Shown: positions 1 through 6,076 of the stretch, piece after piece
Position numbering within the stretch: the first letter of the stretch is position 1
How the letters are laid out: every line of letters starts with the position of its first letter
NCBI GenBank assembly: GCA_024643945.1
Contig: JAHELX010000110.1
Span: 2,600 to 12,707, forward strand
Direction of reading: 5' to 3'
Source of the DNA: Anaerolineales bacterium
GTDB taxonomy: Bacteria; Chloroflexota; Anaerolineae; 4572-78; NAK82
Length of the DNA stretch: 10,108 nucleotides
Notes under the pieces: generated by a model
What the model saw: only the letters and a program-made list of their open reading frames with translations
What the model was told of the DNA's origin: nothing
Databases searched by the model: none
Translations under genes and position numbers: made by a program

Positions 1-201
1 GACATTCTCTATATCAATAAAAGACCCGCCTACGCAGAGCAGGAATCCGAAGAACTGGACGATGAAGTCATCGCACGGCTCAATCCCGTCACCGGAGAGA
101 TCGAGAATCTGGAAGTGCTCTTCTTCTCTACACGGCTCTTGCGCAGTGATTTGCTTGAGTTGCCCATCTCGGCCGAATTGCGCCTGGCAACAAAGTCATA
201 G
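1..201 (+). CDS. DUF2283-like small protein, 3' part
   Basis: Reading frame 1 is open from the first base to a TAG at 199-201, giving 66 residues whose start lies outside the window. The segment DILYINKRPAYAEQ, followed by SEELDDEVIARLNP and then TGEIENLEVLFF, resembles the DUF2283 pattern: a D-x-LYI strand, then an E-E-L-D-D-x-VI strand, then a G-x-x-x-x-LE-x-L strand. DUF2283 proteins are short, of unknown function, and often lie beside DUF4258/RelE-like genes, so an antitoxin-like role is possible but not shown here. The HD-domain gene begins 79 bases downstream. I see no convincing promoter in that gap, so the two may share a transcript. The family call rests on remembered family patterns only. 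Confidence 0.6.
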   Translation, partial: DILYINKRPAYAEQESEELDDEVIARLNPVTGEIENLEVLFFSTRLLRSDLLELPISAELRLATKS

Positions 202-280
202 CTGGCGCGGGCGAGATGGGGCGGACTGTCAGTCGAGCCGGAATTCATACTGAAGCTAAACATTATAGGAGAATCTCAGG

Positions 281-856
281 ATGACTCTTTCGCTCCGTTT
301 CGAGGAGGCCCTGATCCTGGCAGTCCGGTGGCACGCCGGCCAGGTGCGCAAAGAGACCACCATCCCTTATATCGCACATCTGCTGGGGGTTGCCAGCATC
401 GTCCTCGAACAAGGTGCTGGCGAAGACGAGGCCATCGCCGCCCTACTCCACGACGCGGTGGAAGACCAGGGGGGCGCGGTCGCTCTGGGGGAGATTCGCC
501 GTCGCTTCGGGGATAGGGTGGCGGAGATTGTGGCCGGCTGCACCGATGCCTGGACGTCCCCCAAGCCACCCTGGCGAGAACGTAAGGAGGCGTACATCGC
601 CCACCTGCGCCAGGCCTCGGCCTCGGTGCGCCTGGTCTCGGCCGCCGACAAGCTGCATAACGCCCGGGCCATCCTGGCCGACTACCGGGCCTTGGGCGAG
701 GCGCTCTGGAGCCGCTTCAACGGCGGCAAAGAGGGGACGCTGTGGTATTACCGCGCGCTGGTCGAGACGCTCCAGGCCGCTGACCCGACCCCGCTGGTCG
801 AGGAACTGGACCGGGTCGTCTCGGAGATTGAACGTTTGGCAGGTACGGAGAAGTAA
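281..856 (+). CDS. Stand-alone HD-domain hydrolase, (p)ppGpp hydrolase (SpoT/MESH1)-like
   Basis: A 191-residue metal-dependent phosphohydrolase of the HD superfamily. It most resembles the hydrolase half of RelA/SpoT enzymes, which removes the 3'-pyrophosphate of (p)ppGpp. The visible motifs, in order, are HAGQVRKE (residues 18-25), PYIAH with metal ligand H33, LLHDAVED with H57-D58 and E61-D62, and SAADKLHN with D123 and N127. The H33 to H57 spacing of 24 equals that between the two metal-binding histidines of Rel enzymes. No synthetase, TGS or ACT domain follows, so it is either a small alarmone hydrolase or a relative acting on another nucleotide. The C-terminal part (WSRFNGGKEGTLWYYRALVE, residues 143-162) is probably substrate-proximal. 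The start is backed by AGGAGA at 267-272, 8 bases upstream. The gene runs convergently towards the toxin gene. Substrate assignment is inference. Confidence 0.85.
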   Translation: MTLSLRFEEALILAVRWHAGQVRKETTIPYIAHLLGVASIVLEQGAGEDEAIAALLHDAVEDQGGAVALGEIRRRFGDRVAEIVAGCTDAWTSPKPPWRERKEAYIAHLRQASASVRLVSAADKLHNARAILADYRALGEALWSRFNGGKEGTLWYYRALVETLQAADPTPLVEELDRVVSEIERLAGTEK

Positions 857-881
857 TCATAAGTCTTTCTCCGACAAGCTG

Positions 882-1316
882 CTAGGGAGAGGAAATCCTG
901 TCGGCCAGATCGGGATGCACTCTGCGAAAGTCCTGTTCGTTGAGTGTCACTACCTGATCAGCCTTTGCCTTCGAAGCGGCGTGCATAATCAACACATCGT
1001 AGGTTGCGCCACCAGTGATACCCAGATCGGACAGACGGTCTATAACTGTTGCATAATCTTTGCCAGACAGCGATACCACTTCGCATACATCGAGGACATT
1101 TCGCTTGATCAACTGCTGAGCGACTACAGGAGAGATGCGAGGCTTAATGGGTAAAGTCGTGAGAATGGCATAGAGTTCCGCCAGGGAATGGGTTGCGACC
1201 AGACCAATGTCTACCCTATCCCTCACTCGCTGCAGCCAGGGTAAGGCCAGGGCATGCGCTGGATGGGCCTCGATCATTGCAGCCACTAATACGGAAGTAT
1301 CAAGGAGAATTCTCAC
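882..1316 (-). CDS. vapC: PIN-domain ribonuclease toxin (VapC-like)
   Basis: A 144-residue PIN-domain protein, the usual length of VapC toxins, which are Mg2+-dependent endoribonucleases that cut tRNA or rRNA. The acidic residues are in place: D6 in LLDTSVLVAA, E47 in HSLAELYA, D107 in GGATYDVLIMHAA and D129 in LNEQDFRR. The gene starts with GTG. That codon overlaps the TGA of the antitoxin gene as GTGA (1313-1316), and no good ribosome binding site precedes it, so translation is probably coupled to the antitoxin. It is the second gene of the pair and converges on the HD-domain gene, leaving 25 bases between the stops. The RNA target cannot be told from the sequence. All four catalytic acids are present, so the toxin looks intact. 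Confidence 0.9.
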   Translation of the reverse strand: MRILLDTSVLVAAMIEAHPAHALALPWLQRVRDRVDIGLVATHSLAELYAILTTLPIKPRISPVVAQQLIKRNVLDVCEVVSLSGKDYATVIDRLSDLGITGGATYDVLIMHAASKAKADQVVTLNEQDFRRVHPDLADRISSP

Positions 1317-1594
1317 AGGCCCACTCGTTGAGAAAGATCGAACACGCGGCGATCACGCTCGTGCCGAGTGATGTTGGCCAGGTCACTAAGTGGTTCAGCC
1401 TTGACGACTAACACGCCCCCTTTGTCTACCAGCATAGCCGATTCTGACTGGACGCGCAGTCTCACACCGCCGTTGTCGCCTTCTTCGACAACCAAAGTCA
1501 TCCCTGGAGACAAACCCAGACGATTTCGAATCGCCGGTGATATTAGAATACGGCCCAAGTTATCTAATGATACCTGGATTGAATTCGGTTTCAT
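1313..1594 (-). CDS. vapB: AbrB/SpoVT-type antitoxin partner of the PIN toxin
   Basis: A 93-residue protein with an N-terminal swapped-hairpin AbrB fold: SIQVSLDNLGRILISPAIRN, then RLGLSPGMTLVVEE (residues 5-38), the classic strand pattern ending in I-x-R-x-LGL-x-x-G. This domain binds DNA as a dimer. The C-terminal segment (AEPLSDLANITRHERDRRVF, residues 66-85) is the likely toxin-binding tail. It is the first gene of the pair and overlaps the toxin by 4 bases. A strong Shine-Dalgarno, GGAGGTG (complement of 1601-1607), lies 6 bases before the ATG, so the antitoxin should be made in excess over the weakly initiated toxin. Antitoxins of this type usually repress their own promoter, which lies immediately upstream. 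Confidence 0.88.
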   Translation of the reverse strand: MKPNSIQVSLDNLGRILISPAIRNRLGLSPGMTLVVEEGDNGGVRLRVQSESAMLVDKGGVLVVKAEPLSDLANITRHERDRRVFDLSQRVGL

Positions 1595-1613
1595 CTACAT
1601 CACCTCCGTTCCC

Positions 1614-1642
1614 AGTATAAGCCAAATCCCACGAGACGTCAA
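1614..1642 (-). promoter_or_regulatory. Sigma70-type promoter of the antitoxin-toxin pair
   Basis: Read on the minus strand, TTGACG (1642-1637) and TATACT (1619-1614) are separated by exactly 17 bases, which is 5/6 at both boxes. The expected transcript start (about 1607) nearly coincides with the GGAGGTG ribosome binding site, so the mRNA leader would be only about 13 bases. A bound antitoxin would cover promoter and ribosome site together. Confidence 0.7.
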
Positions 1643-1875
1643 CAGCTATTCGCCCACTTCTTACCTGCAAAGCTTACTAAAAAGGTTCAGGGATGAGTAT
1701 ACCCTGCAGGGCACCACCAGAGTGACAGGGACAAGGATTGTCGCTCCTATTGCTTCGCTACACTTTCCCTGGACCCCTTTGCCCAAGTGTTCTATGTTAG
1801 CCGACCAAGCGGCGGCGGTAGGGTTTTGGGCGACCAGCCACCCAACCAAGTTCGCTCCCACCGCCAGAGGATTTG
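1643..1875. other. Gene-poor intergenic stretch with small inverted repeats
   Basis: I find no recognisable gene between the antitoxin promoter and the -10 box at 1879. It contains short dyads: GACAA/TTGTC around a 3-base loop (1730-1742), a CCTGCAGG palindrome near 1704-1711, and GGTT-TT-GGG paired with CCCAACC (1822-1847, 10-base loop). A minus-strand frame is open across 1661-1936 (91 codons), but it has no family resemblance and runs through the TPR-gene promoter. The dyads may be ordinary intergenic structure or a small dispersed repeat; one window cannot tell. Confidence 0.4.
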
Positions 1876-1884
1876 TGGTATAAT
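1876..1884 (+). promoter_or_regulatory. Extended -10 promoter of the ST7/TPR gene
   Basis: TGGTATAAT at 1876-1884 matches the extended -10 consensus (TG-N-TATAAT) completely. No good -35 box lies 16-18 bases upstream, which extended -10 promoters tolerate. The expected start near 1891 gives a leader of about 60 bases before the ATG at 1953. Confidence 0.65.
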
Positions 1885-1952
1885 CACCCCTGTGTACTGG
1901 CGCCATTTCGTCGATCGTTTGCTTATCCTTTGTCATTGGCTGGAGATGATCT

Positions 1953-3908
1953 ATGGTACGTAAATCCCGCCGTTCGCCCGCTGACCTGCCTCAGCAGTCA
2001 GAAACCTGGCATGTGGCCGTCCGTCACCTTCGCATCTGGATCACGCCCCCTGACGAAGACCCCGCGCGTCCCTTTGTCGTCCTGATCTTAAATCTGGACT
2101 TTGGGATGATTCAGAGGGGGGAAATCGTGCCGGAGCCCCCCAATCCAGAACAGATGGAGCAGATACTCTCTCAGGCGATGGATGAGCCACCGCAGGGGAT
2201 GCGTCAGAAAGCGCATCGTCCTATGCACATTGAGTTTGAAGATGCCAAGCTGGCGGCGGCCCTCACGCCAGCGCTGGAGAAGATCGGCATTGGGGTCAAA
2301 CACAATCCTCGTCCCGAGGCAGTGGATGAAGTCATCCACGATCTGGAGCTCCACCTGCGGGGTAAGCCAGAGCCCCCAGGTCTGCTGTCGGCGAGGGGCG
2401 TCACGCCGGAACTGGTGGGGGGATTCTTTGCCGCAGCCGCCGAATTCTACCGCGCCGCCCCCTGGGTGCAGTTGACCGACCAACACACCCTGGCGGTGCG
2501 TGTCTCTCCCGAGCGCCAGGCTCGTTTCGCCCAGGTGATGGGCGCCGCGGGCATCGAGTACGGCCTCGCCATGTACCGGCGTTGGAAAGACGTCGAACGC
2601 GTGTTCGAGCCGGCCGATCATCCGTTGGAGATGTTCCCACCGGAGGGGGGTCATTCCTTTTTCTTCGAGGAGGTCACCCTGGTGCCCTTCGACGACCTGG
2701 AAGCGATTCAGCGCTATGGCTGGGAAGTGGCCGATAAGCAAGCGTACCCCATTCCTATTGTCTATAAACATGAAGGCCAGGTCGGGCGTCCCTCGCGCGC
2801 CGACCTGGCCTGGTACGAGGCGGCGTTGCGGGCCATCCCCATTTTCATACGCGATCATCTGCAGCCGGATGGTCGGGGTGATTACCTGCCGGCCGAAGCT
2901 ACCCTCTCGGTGCCTACCCACGCGGGCGAGACCAGCGTACACATCAAGTATCCGGGCGGCACCCTCTCCAGGGAGAGTCGCCCGGTCCACATGGGGGAAT
3001 GGCCCCAACTCGAAGGGGAGGATGAGGAGGGATTTCCGGCGTTTGACCGGCGGGCCATGGAAGGGACGATGGCGCAGATTGGCGGGCGCTTTGGATCCCC
3101 CGAGCTGCAAAAAGCCCAGGACTTGATGTACCAGGCCTGGGAGGAGCGCAACCCCGGCCGGCGCATCATCCTGGCCCACGAGGCGCTGGCTATTTCGCCT
3201 GATTGTGCCGACGCTTACGTCCTCCTGGCCGAGGAGGAAGCCGGCAGCCTGGGGCGTGCCCTGGAATATTACCAGCAGGGAGTGGAGGCCGGAGAACGGG
3301 CGTTGGGCAAAGCCTATTTTAAGAAGAACGCCGGCCACTTCTGGGGCCTGCTGGAAACCCGCCCGTATATGCGCGCCCGCCTGGGCCTGGCCAATACCCT
3401 GTGGGAACTGGGCCGCGAAGAAGAGGCCCTACCCCATTACCGGGACATGCTGCATCTGAACCCTGGTGATAACCAGGGCATCCGCTCTACCCTCCTCAAC
3501 CTGCTGCTATCCTTAGACCGAGACGCCGAAGCGTGGGAGTTGCTCAAGCAGTATGAGGAAGATGGAACGGCCGAGTGGCTTTACACGCGCGCCCTGCTGG
3601 CCTTTCGCCGGGCGGGCGGCGCGAGCCAGGAAGCGGAAGATGCCTTGCGGACAGCCCTGGGAATGAACCCTCACGTGCCAGCCTACCTGACCGGCCGCAA
3701 GCGCATCCCCGCCCGCCTGCCTGACTACATTGGCTGGGGAGACGACAATGAAGCCGTGACCTACGCTGCTCACTATCTCTCCCATTGGCGGCGGACGCCA
3801 GGCGCGGTGGACTGGTTGCGCCCCAAGCCGCCGGCCGGTCGCCCAAAGCCCTCCAAGGCCGGGAAGGCCAAAAGCGGACGCCGGAGAAGACGGTCAGGCA
3901 AGAAATGA
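1953..3908 (+). CDS. Large protein with uncharacterised N-terminal half and ST7/TPR-like C-terminal half
   Basis: A 651-residue soluble protein with no signal peptide or membrane segment. Residues 1-370 are an alpha/beta region I cannot name with certainty. They may be domains of the kind catalogued as DUF6930/DUF7309, but I do not claim a match. Residues about 385-600 are helical repeats: HEALAISPDCADAYVLLAEE, ALEYYQQGVEAGERAL, RPYMRARLGLANTLWELGRE and EEALPHYRDMLHLNPGDNQG. These resemble the tetratricopeptide-like repeats of the ST7 (suppression of tumorigenicity 7) family found in some bacteria. The last 25 residues are a Lys/Arg/Pro-rich tail (GRRRRRSGKK at the end) that could contact nucleic acid. 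GGAG (1942-1945) sits 7 bases before the ATG. Such repeats mediate protein-protein contact; a role beyond scaffolding is unknown. The gene stands alone between its own promoter and the oppositely oriented tRNA genes. Confidence 0.75.
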   Translation: MVRKSRRSPADLPQQSETWHVAVRHLRIWITPPDEDPARPFVVLILNLDFGMIQRGEIVPEPPNPEQMEQILSQAMDEPPQGMRQKAHRPMHIEFEDAKLAAALTPALEKIGIGVKHNPRPEAVDEVIHDLELHLRGKPEPPGLLSARGVTPELVGGFFAAAAEFYRAAPWVQLTDQHTLAVRVSPERQARFAQVMGAAGIEYGLAMYRRWKDVERVFEPADHPLEMFPPEGGHSFFFEEVTLVPFDDLEAIQRYGWEVADKQAYPIPIVYKHEGQVGRPSRADLAWYEAALRAIPIFIRDHLQPDGRGDYLPAEATLSVPTHAGETSVHIKYPGGTLSRESRPVHMGEWPQLEGEDEEGFPAFDRRAMEGTMAQIGGRFGSPELQKAQDLMYQAWEERNPGRRIILAHEALAISPDCADAYVLLAEEEAGSLGRALEYYQQGVEAGERALGKAYFKKNAGHFWGLLETRPYMRARLGLANTLWELGREEEALPHYRDMLHLNPGDNQGIRSTLLNLLLSLDRDAEAWELLKQYEEDGTAEWLYTRALLAFRRAGGASQEAEDALRTALGMNPHVPAYLTGRKRIPARLPDYIGWGDDNEAVTYAAHYLSHWRRTPGAVDWLRPKPPAGRPKPSKAGKAKSGRRRRRSGKK

Positions 3909-3932
3909 GGAATCCCCCAGGGGCCTTATATA

Positions 3933-3953
3933 ATACCCACGTGCGTTGGGTAT
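3933..3953. other. Hairpin after the ST7/TPR gene
   Basis: ATACCCA (3933-3939) pairs perfectly with TGGGTAT (3947-3953) around a 7-base loop, 25 bases past the stop of the TPR gene. On the plus strand it is followed by A residues, not T, so it is not a classic intrinsic terminator. It may still help end or stabilise the plus-strand message. Confidence 0.35.
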
Positions 3954-3956
3954 AAC

Positions 3957-3990
3957 AAAAAAACCCCACGGCGTTCCCTGCGAGGCTTTG
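3957..3990 (-). terminator. Intrinsic terminator of the tRNA-His/tRNA-Thr transcript
   Basis: On the minus strand, CCTCGC (3985-3980) pairs with GTGGGG (3969-3964), two of the pairs being G-T wobbles, around a 10-base loop. The stem extends outward with a G-T and A-T pairs into seven T residues (3963-3957). It lies 24 bases past the end of the tRNA-Thr gene, the expected place for the end of that transcript. Confidence 0.7.
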
Positions 3991-4013
3991 TTGCAATAAC
4001 TGGGAATAGGCCA

Positions 4014-4086
4014 AGCCCTCGATCGGACTCGAACCGATGACCGACCGCTTACAAGGCGGTTGCTCTGCCGACTGAGCTACGAGGGC
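4014..4086 (-). tRNA. trnT: tRNA-Thr (anticodon TGT)
   Basis: The reverse complement folds into a complete 73-base cloverleaf. The acceptor arm is GCCCTCG/CGAGGGC, the D-stem GCTC/GAGC, and the anticodon stem ACCGC/GCGGT with loop CTTGTAA. The variable loop has five bases, and the T-arm is ATCGG/CCGAT with loop TTCGAGT. The anticodon TGT reads Thr codons ACA and ACG. The discriminator base is T, and the CCA end is not encoded. The gene follows tRNA-His by seven bases and probably shares its transcript. Confidence 0.96.
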
Positions 4087-4093
4087 AGCAAGG

Positions 4094-4167
4094 GGTGACC
4101 AACGGGACTTGAACCCGTAGCCTTCTGGGCCACAACCAGATGCTCTGCCTATTGAGCTATGGTCACC
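4094..4167 (-). tRNA. trnH: tRNA-His (anticodon GTG)
   Basis: The reverse complement folds into a full cloverleaf. The acceptor arm is GTGACCA/TGGTCAC, the D-stem GCTC/GAGC, the anticodon stem TCTGG/CCAGA with loop TTGTGGC, and the T-arm ACGGG/CCCGT with loop TTCAAGT. Two histidine identity marks are visible: discriminator C at 4094 and an encoded extra G at position -1 (complement of 4167) that can pair with it. CCA is not encoded. It is the first gene of the tRNA pair. Confidence 0.96.
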
Positions 4168-4181
4168 ATATCCTAACCAGC

Positions 4182-4210
4182 ATTATATCACATTCGGGGT
4201 GGAATGCAAA
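4182..4210 (-). promoter_or_regulatory. Promoter of the tRNA pair
   Basis: On the minus strand TATAAT (4187-4182) is perfect and is preceded by TGA, making an extended -10. TTTGCA (4210-4205), 4/6 to the -35 consensus, lies 17 bases upstream. The expected start near 4175 is about 8 bases before the tRNA-His 5' end, a short leader typical of tRNA genes. Confidence 0.7.
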
Positions 4211-4232
4211 AAATTAGAGTTCTACAAAAGCG

Positions 4233-4261
4233 TTGAAAGTGGGGAGCAGATGTGATACAAT
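4233..4261 (+). promoter_or_regulatory. Promoter of the amidase gene
   Basis: TTGAAA (4233-4238) and TACAAT (4256-4261), each 5/6 to consensus, are separated by 17 bases. TG at 4253-4254 makes an extended -10. The expected start is near 4268, about 89 bases before the amidase ATG. It diverges from the tRNA promoter only about 23 bases away. Confidence 0.7.
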
Positions 4262-4291
4262 GGACCCGACCGTAGTGAATGCTTTGCTCGG

Positions 4292-4323
4292 TGCGCCGCT
4301 AACGACGTTAGAGTAATGGCGCA
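4292..4323 (+). promoter_or_regulatory. Nested hairpin in the amidase leader
   Basis: TGCGCC (4292-4297) pairs with GGCGCA (4318-4323). Inside it, CTAAC (4299-4303) pairs with GTTAG (4307-4311) around a GAC loop. A further perfect 7-base pair, ACCCGAC (4264-4270) with GTCGGGT (4332-4338), could enclose both, although its 5' arm lies partly before the expected transcript start. It ends just before the ribosome site (AGGTGG, 4343-4348). I do not recognise a known riboswitch class. Confidence 0.35.
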
Positions 4324-4356
4324 GGTTGCAAGTCGGGTAAACAGGTGGAAGAAGCT

Positions 4357-5742
4357 ATGGACGAACTCATCTTTGCCTCGGCAACGGCTTTAGCCAAAGC
4401 CATTCGTACCAAACAGGTCTCCTCGCTAGAGGTGGTGGATGCCTACCTGGCGCGTATTGAAGCCGTGAACCCCCGGCTGAATGCGGTCGTCCAGGTGACA
4501 GCCGAGGCAGCCCGTGATCAGGCGCGCGCAGCCGACGCGGCCCTTGACCGGGAAGAGGTCAAGGGCCCGCTGCATGGCGTTCCGATGACCATCAAGGATT
4601 CGCTGGATACGGCCGGCGTGATCAGCACGGGAGGAACCAAAGGCCGGCAGTCCTACGTCCCGGCCCAGGACGCGACGGTGGTGGCGCGCCTGCGCGCCGC
4701 AGGCGCCATCTTGCTGGGCAAGACCAACACCCCGGAACTGACGCTCTCCATCGAAACCGATAATTTGATCTACGGCCGGACGAACAATCCCTATGACCCC
4801 GCGCTGACTCCCGGCGGCAGCAGCGGCGGCGCGGCAGCCATCGTCGCGGCGGGTGGGTCTCCGCTCGATTGTGGCAGTGACACCGGGGGAAGTATTCGTC
4901 AGCCGGCGCATTTCTGTGGGGTTGCCGGGATCAAGCCGACCTCAGGTCGCGTGCCCAGAACCGGCCACATCATTTCTTACGACGTGGGCGCCATGGATAT
5001 GCTGACGCAGGTTGGCCCCATCGCGCGCTTCGTCGAAGACCTCATGCTAACGCTCCCCCTTATTGCCGGCGTCGACTGGCGTGATCCGGCGCTGGTGCCT
5101 ATGCCGCTGGGTAATCCCAGGAGAGTCGAGCTCAAGGGCCTGCGCGTCGCCTTCTACGCCGATAATGGTGTTGTGTCCCCCACTCCCGAAACAGTTGACG
5201 TCGTGCGGACTGCCGCGGCTATGCTCTCCAACGAGGATGTCTTGGTGGAGGAGAACCGGCCGCCTGAGGTTGAACACGCCGCGGGAATGTGGATGGAGTT
5301 GGCCGTGGCCGACGGCAGCGCCTGGATACGCCGGCTGCTCGACGAAGCCGGAACTACCGAGGTTCATCCCGTACTGCAGAAACGCTTCCTGGAGCGGGAG
5401 GCCATCTCCTCCGCCGAGTTCACACAACTGCTAACCAGGCTGGACAGAGTGCGCAGCGCCATGATCTCCTTCTTAAAGAAATATGAGGTGATTATCTGTC
5501 CGGTGAATGCCTATCCTGCCATGTCTCACGAGACCGTCTTCGACAAAGGCATTGGCTGGAGTTACACCCGCATCTACAATCTCACCGGCTGGCCGGCTGT
5601 GGTGGTGCGCGGCGGCACATCGCCCGAAGGCCTGCCCATCGGCCTTCAAATCGTGGCTCGCCCCTGGCACGAGGACCTGGCGCTGGCGGTAGCCCATTAT
5701 CTTGAGGCCGCTTTAGGCGGTTGGCAGCGCCCGCCGCTCTAA
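4357..5742 (+). CDS. Amidase-signature (AS) family hydrolase
   Basis: A 461-residue enzyme of the amidase-signature family, which hydrolyses C-N amide bonds with a Ser-cisSer-Lys triad. The triad is complete: K80 in GVPMTIKDS, S155 in PGGSSGGAAA, and the nucleophile S179 in GSDTGGSIRQPA. The spacings (75 and 24 residues) equal those of fatty-acid amide hydrolase (K142, S217, S241). The protein is soluble with no signal peptide. It is not obviously GatA, since no gatB or gatC lies nearby, so a stand-alone amidase is more likely; the substrate is unknown. An in-frame GTG lies 12 bases upstream (4345), but the ATG at 4357 is preferred because AGGTGG (4343-4348) lies 8 bases before it and MDELIFASATAL is a typical AS-family start. 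The gene has its own promoter and is followed by a separately promoted MazEF pair. Confidence 0.9.
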   Translation: MDELIFASATALAKAIRTKQVSSLEVVDAYLARIEAVNPRLNAVVQVTAEAARDQARAADAALDREEVKGPLHGVPMTIKDSLDTAGVISTGGTKGRQSYVPAQDATVVARLRAAGAILLGKTNTPELTLSIETDNLIYGRTNNPYDPALTPGGSSGGAAAIVAAGGSPLDCGSDTGGSIRQPAHFCGVAGIKPTSGRVPRTGHIISYDVGAMDMLTQVGPIARFVEDLMLTLPLIAGVDWRDPALVPMPLGNPRRVELKGLRVAFYADNGVVSPTPETVDVVRTAAAMLSNEDVLVEENRPPEVEHAAGMWMELAVADGSAWIRRLLDEAGTTEVHPVLQKRFLEREAISSAEFTQLLTRLDRVRSAMISFLKKYEVIICPVNAYPAMSHETVFDKGIGWSYTRIYNLTGWPAVVVRGGTSPEGLPIGLQIVARPWHEDLALAVAHYLEAALGGWQRPPL

Positions 5743-5773
5743 GCGTGGCCAGGTGAATTGCCTCGTGCTAAGC

Positions 5774-5814
5774 TTGCCTGGAATTGAAAACCGATGTATC
5801 ATCTTTGTAGATAC
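5774..5814 (+). promoter_or_regulatory. mazEF promoter with overlapping inverted repeat (candidate operator)
   Basis: TTGCCT (5774-5779) and TATCAT (5797-5802) are 17 bases apart, 4/6 and 5/6 to consensus. The dyad GTATC (5796-5800) with GATAC (5810-5814) covers the -10 box and the likely start point. That is the position expected for a MazE/MazEF autorepression site. Operator function is inferred. Confidence 0.5.
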
Positions 5815-5830
5815 TTCGGGAGGTGTCCAA

Positions 5831-6073
5831 ATGCTAACCCATGTGAAAAAGTGGGGTAATAGTCTGGCAATACGTATCCCCAAACCCCTTGCCAATGAAG
5901 TCGGATTGGAACAAGATACCCCAGTTGAGGTATCGCTGGCGGATGGCAAACTTGTGGTTATGCCGGTGCATCAACCGGCGTTGAGCCTTGAGCAACTGTT
6001 GGCAGGAGTCACTGAGGATAACTTGCACCGTGAATTGGATACAGGACCAGCCGTAGGTCACGAGGTGTGGTAG
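5831..6073 (+). CDS. mazE: MazE-type antitoxin
   Basis: An 80-residue antitoxin with the MazE N-terminal DNA-binding fold: HVKKWGNSLAIRIPKPLANE, then VGLEQDTPVEVSLADGKLVV (residues 4-43). This is the K-W-G-N-S-x-x-x-RIP pattern of the family. The acidic, flexible C-terminus (ELDTGPAVGHEVW) is the usual toxin-binding tail. The frame is open upstream to about 5753, but the ATG at 5831 is chosen because GGAGGTG (5819-5825) lies 5 bases before it, the promoter lies upstream of it, and the family motif starts right after it. The stop is 3 bases before mazF, so the two are co-transcribed and translationally linked. Confidence 0.92.
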   Translation: MLTHVKKWGNSLAIRIPKPLANEVGLEQDTPVEVSLADGKLVVMPVHQPALSLEQLLAGVTEDNLHRELDTGPAVGHEVW

Positions 6074-6076
6074 TCG

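Noticed and set aside
390..1154. 254-codon plus-strand frame
   Set aside because: It overlaps the HD-domain gene in another frame and then runs antisense through the PIN toxin. Its Pro/Arg-rich composition is typical of an out-of-frame shadow.
1661..1936. 91-codon minus-strand frame as a gene
   Set aside because: It has no family resemblance and no visible SD, and it crosses the extended -10 promoter and leader of the TPR gene.
2088..3338. 416-codon open frame on the minus strand
   Set aside because: It lies wholly inside the TPR-protein gene on the other strand, has no family motif and no ribosome site, and is explained by the GC-rich codon use of the real gene.
3929..3934. TATAAT as a plus-strand promoter downstream of the TPR gene
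   Set aside because: There is no -35 box or TG extension, and no plus-strand gene follows before the tRNA genes on the other strand.
4014..4167. tRNA genes as an attachment site of an integrated element
   Set aside because: No integrase gene and no repeated tRNA 3' end is visible in the window.
4264..4338. Guanidine (ykkC-type) riboswitch before the amidase
   Set aside because: I considered it because such switches can precede amide and urea enzymes, but I cannot see the conserved ACGR-type motifs in the right places.
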